Source of the DNA: Liolophura sinensis
Taxonomy: Eukaryota > Mollusca > Polyplacophora > Chitonida > Chitonidae
Length of the DNA: 64,000 nt
Reading direction: 5' to 3'
Assembly: GCF_032854445.1 (NCBI RefSeq)
Contig: NC_088295.1
Span: 87,009,836 to 87,073,835 of the forward strand
Of the stretch, positions 37,901 through 49,900 are shown one piece after another. Within the stretch, counting starts at the first letter, position 1. Each line of letters opens with the position of its first letter. A program made the position numbers and the translations under genes. The notes under the pieces were generated by a model, which was given only the letters and a program-made list of their open reading frames with translations, ran no database searches and was not told the DNA's origin.

Positions 37901-40900
37901 ATTTGGTCGCACACAGTTCGAAACGTCTTAATGCTATTTCCCTGTTCTCGTTAACATAAAGTAAAACAAGCTTTTGTTTAAGGCCGATATCAGGTGATGA
38001 ATTTTGATGAAGAAGAAATTTTGGTGACATTTTAGTGATATATATCTACATACAGCAACTGTTTAAAATTTAGTCTTGTCGTGAGAATAAACTTTCTCTT
38101 CGTGTGTGACATGGTATGCTTTCAACGATAATAATCTTTTGATTTTAACAGAAATTTTGTTATCTGAGTGATGCTAGAGTGTATTCTGTTATACCAGCAT
38201 GGTACTCTGTTAAATGTAACACAAATATTCTATTATTTCAACATAAATATCCAGACTAACAGAATAACAGTTGACTATGGCAGTGTAACGTTATGTAATA
38301 ATAACAAAATACATTCTACCATCAGGCGACAAACTTTCTGTTAAAATGAACAGCTTAATGGTGGCGAGGGACTCCTTCACCACATTGGCACCATTCGCTT
38401 CCGGTTTAAAGAAGCACAAATTTACTTTAACAAAGTTTCTTTGACAACCTTCTTTGCGTAGATTGTAAGGTAGCCCTAATTTTACGTAGAGGTTAAAACA
38501 TAAGGCGACATAAAAAGCAACGAATTGAGGGTGAGTGCGTGTAGGCAAGTTGTAGGTGGCCGAGGTATTTCCCTTCACCACCGTCTACCAGTCGGCTCTG
38601 AGGTAAGATGTCGTCAGTTTCAGTCAGGTCCTTGTTCCACGTGTTTGTTTGTTCAGGGGGGTTGGTGAATCCCTACGTAAACCAATGGGCTTAGCATGAG
38701 AGCACAGACTTAACCGGCTTCAAATGAGGCAACGCGGAACGTAAAGGGCCTGAGAAACCGACTATATACTGTGAAAGAAAATTAGGTCAGCGTATTTCAC
38801 TTATACTTTAAAACACTTACATGTGATGTCCACAAAGATTACCGTGGTTGTTTAAGTTAAGTTAACGAATACTTGGCGCGGGAAGGGTGTTGTCAATACA
38901 GATTAAGCTGCCTTGTGCATGGTGACTGCTCTTTATTTTGTTAAAGAAAAAACTTAATTGCAGCTTGTGAACTATTGCAGGCAATATTTTCAAAACCGGA
39001 ATGGATTTTTTTTTTTGCAAAGACGACAGGCGATCCAGGAGGGGGTGGGCTGGGTCTCCTTAACAGTAGAAGACTTCCCCACTAATGACGACTGTTGATT
39101 GCAGATGAAGATTTAACCCATAATGACGACAGTAGACTACAGAGGAAGGTTTCTACGATAATGACGACACTTAACTACAAAAAGGGTTTGTCCGATAATG
39201 ACTAAGGTTGACTACAGAGGAAGGTCTCTCCTATAATAACGATAGTTGACTTCAAAGGAAGTTTTTTCCGATAATGACGACATTTGACCACAAAGGAAGG
39301 TTTCTCGATGATGACAACAGTTGACTAGATGAAGGTTTCTCTAATAATGACGACAGTTGACTAGAGGAAGGTTTCTCCGATAATGACGACACTTGACTAC
39401 AGATGAAGATTTCTCAGATAATGATGACATTTGGTTAGAAGAAGATTTCTTCGACTATGATGACAGCAGATTGAAGAAAAGCTTCTTCGACAATGATGAC
39501 AGTTGACCAGAGGAAGGTTTCTCCGATAATGACGACAGTTGACTACAAAGGAAGGTTTCTCCGATGATGACGACAGTTGACTATAGAGGAAGAATTGTCT
39601 GATAATGACAGCAGCAGACTACAAAGGAAGGTTTGTCCGACAATGAAGACAGTTGACTGCAAAGGGAGGTTTCTCCAATAATGACAGCAGCAGACTACAG
39701 ATGAAGGTTTATCCGATAATGAGGACACTTTACTACAGAGGAAACTTCCCCCTATACTGACGACAGTTGACCATAGGAAGGTTTTTCTAATAATGACGAC
39801 ACTTGATCACAAAGGAAGGTTTCTCCGATAATTGCGACTAGACAGGAAGGCTTCTCCGACTATAACGACAGTTGACTATAGATAAAGGTTTCTCTGATAA
39901 TAATGACCGTTGACTATAGATAAGGGTTTCTCTGATAATAATGACCGTTGACTATAGAGCAATGTTTCTCCGATAATTACGGCAGTTGACTGCAAAGGAA
40001 GGTTTCTCTGACTATGACGACAGTTAAATATAGAAAAATGTTTCTCTGATAATGGCCACATTTGACTACAAAGGATAGTTTCTTCGATGATGATGACATC
40101 ATACACTGGCGACAGTTGACAAAGAGGTAGGTCTTTCCGATCAAGACGACAAATGAGGACAGAAAAAAGTTTCTTCGATAATGACGGTACTTGACTAGAG
40201 ATGAAGATTTCTCGAATACTGACGAGAGTTCACTACAGAGATACGTTTCTCCGATACTGACGACACGACTACAGATAAGGGTTTCTCGGATTATGATGAC
40301 AGTTGACTACGGGGGATGCTTTCTCCAATAAAGAAGACAGTTGATTATAGTGGTAGGTTTCTCCGATAATGCCGTCAGTAGACTACAGATGAAGGTTTCT
40401 CCGAAAATGACAACAGCGGACTAGATGAAGGCTTCTCCGATAATGACGTCAGTGAACTAGATGAGCGTTTCTGCGATAATGACGATTGTTGACTACAGAG
40501 GTGGGTTTCTCCGGTACCGACTACAATGGAAAGTTTCTCCGATTATGGTGATCGTGAATGATAGACCACTACAAACAACAGCGGAAGGTATCTGGTAGAC
40601 GGTAAGGGAATTTGACCCCGTGATAACACTATTGTAGAAAACGTTCAATAATAGCGATACGACTGTTCTCAATGGCTATTATGAAATGTTTGCCACCTGT
40701 CCATGACCCAACGACCTCTGTCTGAAAGCACTTAACTTTACATCAGGTAGGGTTAATCTGTTGCGACAGAAATGGGGCTGTAAGTTTTTCTCCGATTATC
40801 GGGTTAGTGAGGTGCGTGTCGGCCGGGGCCTGACAGACGTGGTTAACGCACATTGCTAATCCGGTCGGCCAGTCATCGCATTCTGTCACTACCGACACCT

Positions 40901-43900
40901 GGGAAAAAACCGCCACAGACCTACAAAACGTGATCTATTCGCGACAATCAAATGTTCAATCATCTTCTGCGTTTACAGTTTCTATGGAAACCCCAATTAC
41001 TTGTTTTCTTTGTTGTCTTTCTTGGTTGTCGTGCTTTTTCTCTCCCCAGTGTGCTAACAAGGTAGACCAGGGCGGACGCTTTAACAGTAAATGACATTTC
41101 GTGCTAAACCCACATGCACACGAGAGTCCTGTCTCAGAGCTCTTAAATTACCAGGCCTTACGATGAAAAATACACATCTGAAAATAGCGCTGGAATAACA
41201 TTATCCCGATATTCCTTCATCATACGTATCAGTTTAATTATTGTGGAATTATTACTGACACATTTGATGCTCCACACATGCTTACTTAAAGTTAGTTACG
41301 TACTTGAACATTGCCACTCCCATGACCTTAGCAGTAAGGTTTGTGCCATCTATGTGTCTAGAATGACTGTGAGAGTCACGACTAGGATCACATCCAAAAT
41401 CACCGAATTTTTACAGACACGCCACCTTGATACAAACATGAAATAAGAGTCCACAAAAATACCTGTAATTAGCAGAACTGTTTACCTTTTCTTACAGTTG
41501 TTTGTCTATATTATTGCTGATATGGTATTAGTGGTATTAAAACACCAAATGCCATTTAATCTTAATGTTCTTGTCTTTAAATATAATCTTAATTATCTTG
41601 TCTTTAAATAATTTTTATGTGGTAATCTACAAAACCGTACTAATATATATCTATGGGAAGTACTCATTAACTATTATACATTCTGGGTTTCACAAAGTTC
41701 TGCATTTGAAGACATACTACGCTTATTTTTACTTCATTTTCTCCCCCCCCCCAAAATAATATATGATAAAGAAGTCATTTATGTATTTATTTATTAACTT
41801 ATTTATTTAGGTTGTTTTCGTTATAATTGATTTTCTTCATCAATTGAGAAAGAAAGTCATTTTCCAGAGGTGAATACTACACTTCTCACCGTTGTGGTTG
41901 GGCAGTGATGTATTCCTTACCCGTTTGTTTGATTGATCAGGTGACAACATAATAGACTTATCCCGCTTGACGACCATTCCAACCCAGCCGTCTGGAAGCG
42001 TCAACAACCCCGTCTTGTTTGTCATTCCGGGAAGGCTCAGTGTAAGTCCACTCAGCCCCTGTTATAAATGATTAACTAAACGTGTAAATTTCAGTCTTGC
42101 CTTCCATTTAGCTATGGCCATGTTAAATAGACTACGTTCTTAGGGCAGAAATCAAACTGAAAATTAGAATCTTGAGATTTAAGCATTATGAGGAAATAAT
42201 GACTACCGTGCTAAGAAACTTTTTTACAATTTAAGTGACACCCACCATCAATATTTTAAAATAAAGATTTTATTCAAATTTTTGAATACCTCTGAATTAA
42301 ATCGTAGTCTAGATTAAAGAAAATGTAAATGTATTGTAGTCAAATTTCTAATATTCATCACATAAGTGAAATATTTACGAGAAAGATGTGCAAAATGCAA
42401 GTAAAAATAATAAATTTATAAAGAATTAATTAAGCCACCATAAATGTGTATCCCTTGCGTATTTCTCTTGTCCGCAGTCTTTCGCCATTCGAATTCGAGC
42501 CTTAGATGCCAACCCTGGCGGATCAGATTCCATACAAAAGACGTTCTTTGTCGAAGGGGACTCAGAGCCGCCAGCGCGATTTGATGCTAACGTCACATTT
42601 AACAGCCCGAGTATTTTGACCTTTGACCGGAACAGCCCCGTGCTCAGTATTCAAGTGAAGGTACAGTAAACAGTATTACCGTATACTGAGACATACTGCA
42701 TCTGTTTTACAGAATCGTTACTCACAAAGTGACACGATGGTATCAACCAAACGCCCAGTCAAAAATGTCATAGTAATACGCAGACACCCAGTATCTGTTT
42801 TACATTATCACCCACGGGGCAACACTTTATGGAATCAGTCGCACTCTAAGTCACAATTTCAAAGCAGTACCTTAGACAGTCGGCGTCTGGGTTACAACAT
42901 TACCACTCACAGAGAAACACTTGCATGGTATCACCCACACCCTCAGTTACAATGTCAATGCAATACCTAGACAGTCGGCATCTGTGTTACAACATTATCA
43001 CTCACACAGTAACACTTGCATGGTATCACCCATACCCTCAGTTACAATGTCAAAGCAGTACCTTAGACAGTCGGCGTCTGGGTTACAACATTACCACTCA
43101 CAGAGAAACACTTGCATGGTATCACCCACACCCTCAGTTACAATTTCAAAGCAGTACCTTAGACAGTCGGCGTCTGGGTTACAACATTACCACTCACAGA
43201 GAAACACTTGCATGGTATCACCCACACCCTCAGTTACAATGTCACAGCAATACCTAGACAGTCGGTATCTGGGTTACAACATTACCACTCACAGAATAAC
43301 ACTTGCATGGTATCACCCACACGCGCAGTTACAATGTCACAGCAATACCTAGACAGTCGGTATCTGGGTTACAACATTACCACTCACACAGTAACACTTG
43401 CATGGTATCACCCACACCCGCAGTTACAATGTCACAGCAATACCTAGACAGTCGGCATCTGTGTTACAACATTACCACTCACAGAGTAACACTTGCATGG
43501 TATCACCCACACCCTCAGTTACAATGTCACAGCAATACCTAGACACCCGGTATCTGTGTTACAACATTACCACTTGCACACCATTTGCACGTTATCATAT
43601 GCAATACCTATAGTAACCCAACATCTGTTATACAGCAATGGGTAGGTACGCAGTTTTACCCACACATCTAAATGATAACAGTTACTCAGTTCTACTCAAC
43701 CATACATATGTTAAAACAGCAATGGAACAGGTGCAAAGTTTCAAAACCACACGTATATTCATTTTTGAGACAGTAAATATACCATCAAAGCAATAATCCT
43801 TAAACTTGAGTATGAACTTATTAACCAATAGACCTAAGCATATTAACTTGCCAAGCTCAATGTCTTAAGGGGCCTCCGTGGCTCAGTCGGTTATCGCACT

Positions 43901-46900
43901 AGCGCAGCGTAATGACCCAGGAGTTTCTCACCAATACGGTTGCTGTGAGTTCAAGTCCAGTTCATGCTGGCTTCCTCTCCGGCCGTACGTGGGAAGGTCT
44001 TTCAGCACCCTACGGATGGTCATGGGTTTCCCCCGGACTCTCCCCGGTTTCCTCCCACCATAATGCTGGCCGCCGTCATATGAGTGAAATATTCTTGAGT
44101 ACGGCGTAAAACACCAATCAAATAAATAAATAAATAAATCAGTGTCTTAACATAGCTCTACACACTGTTGTATTAGTTTATTTACGTATTGTGGTTTCTA
44201 GAAATAACCAAGCGAAAATGTTTCACTAATTCAGACTTACTGCCAGAGAGGGTATGTTGGAGAGCGTTGTGAGATTCTATGCAACGTTCCCGGAGGGGAT
44301 TTCAGTCGCTGGGAATGTGACGATAATGGCCGTGCATCGTGTAAACCACAATTTACGGGAAGTAACTGTGACGTTGGTAAGTTATTTCTCCTGCTAACTC
44401 CTGTTTACAACAAGGAATTGTGTTATTAGTAAGTTTTTCTGTCCTGCAAAACCCAGTTCAGGTGAAGGAACTGTGACATAGGTAAGTCATTTTGTCCTGA
44501 AAACTCCAGTTTACAAGAAAAAGTTGTGACACTGGTAAATTTGATATCCTGTAAACCCCTATTTACTAGTACCACACACTAATATTCAGAGAAGGATGGT
44601 GTTGCCTTAAATTAGAGACTTTTAGGTACTGTGTTTGTCCTACCGCTATGCTTTTCTGTTCCCGTTTCAGATAATCCGTGTTTCAGCGCCCCCTGTCTTA
44701 ACGGTGCCACCTGTGTACCCCCGTTTGTTCGGGGCGGGACAATGAGGTGTATTTGTCAAAAAGGCTACGAGGGACAATTCTGTGGACGAGGTACATAACG
44801 TCACCTGTCTTGGGCATTGAAAATATCATTTTTCATTTCTAGGGTCTGTTTGAATAGGTTGATGTTTGAATTATTTATGTTTATTACATTTTAGAAATGT
44901 TTCAAAGAAAAGTCCTTCAAATGAATATATGCATCGATAAAATACCTAGCATAAGGTTTAAAACTATACCTTTTGGTTTCTGTGATCTTGCAAAACCGAT
45001 ATATCACAGTTCAAAGTAAGCAAAACTGCATACTCTGAGAAAAGCGAAAGCGCAGGCATGTTATCAATTTTAACATATGAGATGAGAGTTATTACTGAAA
45101 TGTGAGAATGCAGGTGTGTCACGCGAACACTGTTTTTGTTTTTTAGCCTTATGTTCGTGAAATACAAGTCACACGACATGGTGTTTTCTATCTCTCATAC
45201 ATAGCTTTTCCCTCGGCTTCGTAAGAATTCCAGGTTAAAAGTTGATTAATAGATTCATCAACCACGTCAAAAGAACTACTGACTACGGTTGTGTTTCTGG
45301 GATGATTACATTTCCCACGGAATTCGGTTGTTGCCCAAGTGTATAATGCTAGATCATACACATTACATTCACAATATTAAGGAGCAGTAATGTGAATTAA
45401 TCGAGTTGTCGGTGCCTGCGAGGACAGTCATGTATTCTTTACGATCTGTACGTCATTATTTATTTCGTTCTTTCTTAAACAACAGGTCTGTGATCAGTAA
45501 ATCAGAGTGAACTATCAGCTAATTGACGGAGGAAAACCTTTTATTGGCTTTGCCGAAATTTATGGCAACCGGATGAGGATGGTACCATTCGCGCGCAATT
45601 TGCCCCCCCCCCCCCTTTCCTGGCTGTGGTACCCCCCCCCCCCCCCTCCGTCACACCCGATTTTAATTACCAGTTTCCTTTGCAGATAGATCCGATTGCA
45701 GTAATTGTAATATAAAACAAGGTATTGTGCGATGCAGTCCGGTAGGTGGTCGGAAGATTGAGTAACGGTAGGATTTTGTGTGTTTCAGGTATCGATGAGT
45801 GTGCCAGTAACCCATGCCAGAACGGTGCCACTTGTACAGATCTCATCCTGAACTACACCTGCAGCTGCACTTTCGGTTATACCGGTAGAACCTGTACAGA
45901 AGGTAAACTCACAATAACACCTTGCACAACTTAGTTTTGTATACGGTGGTTTTCTTTAGAAACATTCATTGACATTCGACATCAGTACTATGTGGTACAA
46001 ATTTATTTAAAATGATGATGTGATGAATGACAATCAGGAATAACCCTTATGAATACAAGATATTGCGTGCGTACATCATCAGGTAAAGTAATTCATGTCA
46101 CAGTGAAATTGCAGGAGTTCCGATAGACAGTGTGTGACCTGTAATACAGTTTGTTATTGATCTGGGGTCAGTTCTAAGGAGCAATTTCTGACTTAAATCA
46201 AAGTTTGAAAACAATTTAGAGGTTTTTTCTGGGCCCTAAAATGAAAATTTTGACCACCTAATAAATGTTACCACAAGGAAAATGTGTCAAAATTTCTACT
46301 TTCAGTATCACAGACTTGACTTAAGTCATGCAAATGGCCTTGTGGATCGGCCCCAGGTTATGCAACCCTAACATTGACTTGATTTATTCTGAAGTATTGT
46401 TTAATTTTTTCCTTGCAGCGATAAATGCGTGTGAACAAAACCCTTGTAAAAATAATGGCACTTGCGAGTACACCGCGCCGGGAAGATATACATGTAATTG
46501 TCCTCCAGGCTTTGGCGGGGACGAATGCCAGACGAAGCTGAATCCATGTCTTAGTTTTCCTTGCGAAAACGGCGGAACCTGCAAGCTGTTGTTGGACGGC
46601 TATTTATGTCAATGTGACTCTGGTTTTCAAGGTCAAAACTGCCAGGTGGATATTGATGAATGCACCTCAAACCCGTGCAGAAACGGTCAGTGTAGGGATG
46701 GTAGGGGAGACTATACATGTTCCTGTAACACAGGCTTCACGGGCAAGAACTGTGACCAGCTGATAGATGGTTGTGACTCGTCCCCTTGTCGAAATGGAGG
46801 CATATGTACCCGAACCCCAAGCGGTGGGTTCACCTGTGCGTGTCCAAGAGGCTTCACTGGCAGAATATGCGAAATAGACATAAACGAATGCGCTTCAAAC

Positions 46901-49900
46901 CCGTGCACAAACGGTCAGTGTAGGGATGGTAGGGGAGACTATACATGCACCTGTAACCTAGGCTTCACGGGCAAGAACTGTGACCAGCTGATAGATGGTT
47001 GTGACTCGTCCCCTTGTCGAAATGGAGGCACATGTACCCGAACCCCAAGCGGTGGGTTCACCTGTGCGTGTCCAGTAGGCTTCACTGGCAGAGTATGCGA
47101 GATAGACATAAACGAATGTGCGAGCAGGCCATGTCAAAATGGAGGCATCTGCAGCGATGTTGTTGGAGGCTACTCTTGTTCTTGCAGAGCGGGATACACC
47201 GGCACCAACTGCAGACAAACTGTGGACTATTGCTTACCAAACCCTTGTCAAAATGGCGGGAACTGTGTGGGACGTATTGGATCATACACATGCACGTGCG
47301 GAAGTGGATACACTGGAGCCAATTGTGAGCAAATCGTAGACCACTGTTCACCCAACCCTTGTTTAAATCGGGGAACGTGCTCGAATGCATTCGGTGGATA
47401 TGTGTGCAAGTGTACACGTGGCTTTAGCGGTCAAACCTGCGCAGACGACATAAATGAATGCCTGACGTTGCCAGGAATTTGCCAGAATGGGGCTACCTGT
47501 ATAAACACGTATGGCTCCTATCAATGTCGGTGTCAAAGTGGCTATTCAGGGGATCGATGTCAGACCAGAGAAGACCCGTGTCTTTCAAGCCCTTGTAAAA
47601 ATAGTGGCCGCTGCAATAGCAGGACCGATGGCAGTTTCACTTGCACATGCCCTAGTGACTGGGTTGGTGATTTTTGCGAAGTGCAGAAAAAGTCTTGCGT
47701 TGACGGGTATTGTCGAAATGGCGGCACATGCGTCTTGGGGCGCTTCGGTGAAGCTCTTTGTCAGTGCCCAGCGGGATTCACAGGCGTCACGTGTGAAAGT
47801 ATGTTACATGTCTAAAGGATGCCTGGCCTAATTCTATCTGCGCTATGCTTTTATTCAGCGTTAAGCATTAAGCGTTAGCTGCACTTCTGCCCTTCTGCTT
47901 ACTACATGCTGTTATTTATTAGCCACAACCTTAACCTGTTTGATGAAAAATTGTTTATTTCAGCATCAGCAAAATGTACGGTGTATTGGTGGACTGGGTT
48001 AGACTGTAGCCTTTCTCTGTTGTAGGTAAAATCGACGCTTTGCACCGCATGCTATTGCTGTTAGGGCCTTGTTGTTTCAGTGGTTTGGGGACCAATCAAC
48101 AATAATTTGAATCTAATGTTAAAGTTTGCAGATTGCATGATTTTGCACCTTGCACAATGAGCAGTTTTTCTCAAGCAATATTCCAGACAACACGTCAAGT
48201 GGTTAACGATTAGCTAAAGTTTATAAGTTTATGTAAAAAGCTTATAAAAGTCCAAGAGCGTGCGAAGTAAATGTCACAGAATAGATGACATTTAGAAAAA
48301 TAAACGACACTGAATGCATTAACTTTAGCGCAATAAATGACACTGAATACACGTACTTGTGCCCAATAAATGACCCTGAATACACGAAATAGTACGCAGT
48401 AAATGTCACTGAATAGATGAACTTGGGAGCAATAAATGACCATGAAAACTTGAAAAGTAAATGACCCACATGCACTTGTGAGCAATAAATGTCACTGATC
48501 ACATGAACTGGGGCCAAATAAGTGTCACTGAATACATGAACTAGTGCCCAATAAATGTCACTGATCACATGAACTGGTGCCCAGTAAATGTCACTGAATA
48601 CATCAACTGGTGCGCAATAAATATCACTGAATACATCAACTGGTGCCCAGTAAATGTCACTGAATACATGAACTGGTGCCCAATAAATATCACTGAATAC
48701 ATGAACTGGTGCCCAATAAATGTCACTGAATACATGAACTGGTGCCCAATAAAAGTCACTGAATACTTGAACTTTGGGCACAATAAGTGATGGTAATAAA
48801 CACGCGTTTCCCTGTGACTCGGCTAGGGTTTTTCCTACATGCATCTGAATGATCGATATATTGCAGAATAAACTCTATATTTAGTAACTGCTTCTTAGTG
48901 GGAACACAACCATTAATACTCCCATGTCTGAATTCTCCAACCTGTAGTTGTGAAAAATATTCATCCAAAGCTTCCAGGTACCAGTCATACTGCCCGTATT
49001 TAACTTACTGTTGTGTGTGGTCTCTGCTGCTACTTACTGTACCTTGTATTGGAAACCTGCCAATAGGATGTATTCCAAGTCATAAATTTTGATTTGTACG
49101 TGATTTGGTTCTGAAGCTGTTTGCAGCTTGTATATAAAACAGACGGATATATATGCGACAGCGAACATCTGTCATTATGTAAGTCTGTTAAACGCCACCA
49201 TTGTTTTGTTATTTCAGTTAAATCACAGAACAATAATGGTGGTGGTGGTACAGGAGGTAAGAAGGTTACCTGAACTATAAAGTTATAACGTCAACATTTG
49301 TGTCAGCACAAAATCTGAAAAGCACACTTATACTGGTAAAATAAATTTTCGCACTACATTCTTAAACGCCCTGATAACAAACACAATCCTCCGTGCTCAC
49401 AGCTCCGCTGTGTTTTAGCTGCTGACGTGCACGAGAGTAGGGACACGAGTGAAGCATGTACAAAATAAACTCTGACGAAATTTTGCATGGGATTTAAACC
49501 AACACCAACGCATGAAATTTGCACCATTGCATTTATCCATGGTTTCCTGGTTATTGCACCACTACTTGTCAACTGCACCAACATACTGAGCGCGGGAAAT
49601 GTCTGTCTACTTTTGCACACACACACACTCATGCACGCCAGCCTCTGCTCACTGACTGGATTAACTATTGGACGTCCCTCCAGCATCAACGGTCAACATC
49701 GGGGATTAACCGCAAGTCCGAGAAAACCTTTGTATCACGGTAACATTCCAGTTCGTGTAATGGAGCGCGTGATACCACAAGGAGGGAGAGCTGGATACAT
49801 TATATGTATCACACGACCAGCTATAGTGATTATGTCACATCACACTTTTCCCATACATTGTGACACACCGTCAACTGTTCATCAAGTGGCTTTAGGTTAT

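Noticed and set aside
42921-43352. 143-codon frame in intron 4
   Set aside because: It is a translation of the 95-bp repeat, which is open in several frames because three units make 285 bp.
42921-43600. Additional coding exons between exons 4 and 5 of the Notch-ligand-like gene
   Set aside because: The open frames are minisatellite translations, and exon 4 (phase 0) joins directly to the DSL exon (phase 0) as expected for the family.
46384-47417. Minus-strand and other-frame ORFs over the EGF exon
   Set aside because: They are shadows of the 1380-bp EGF exon.
48242-48844. 200-codon minus-strand frame with repeated [11 protein letters not shown]
   Set aside because: It is a translation of the 33-bp intronic minisatellite and lies on the opposite strand inside intron 8.
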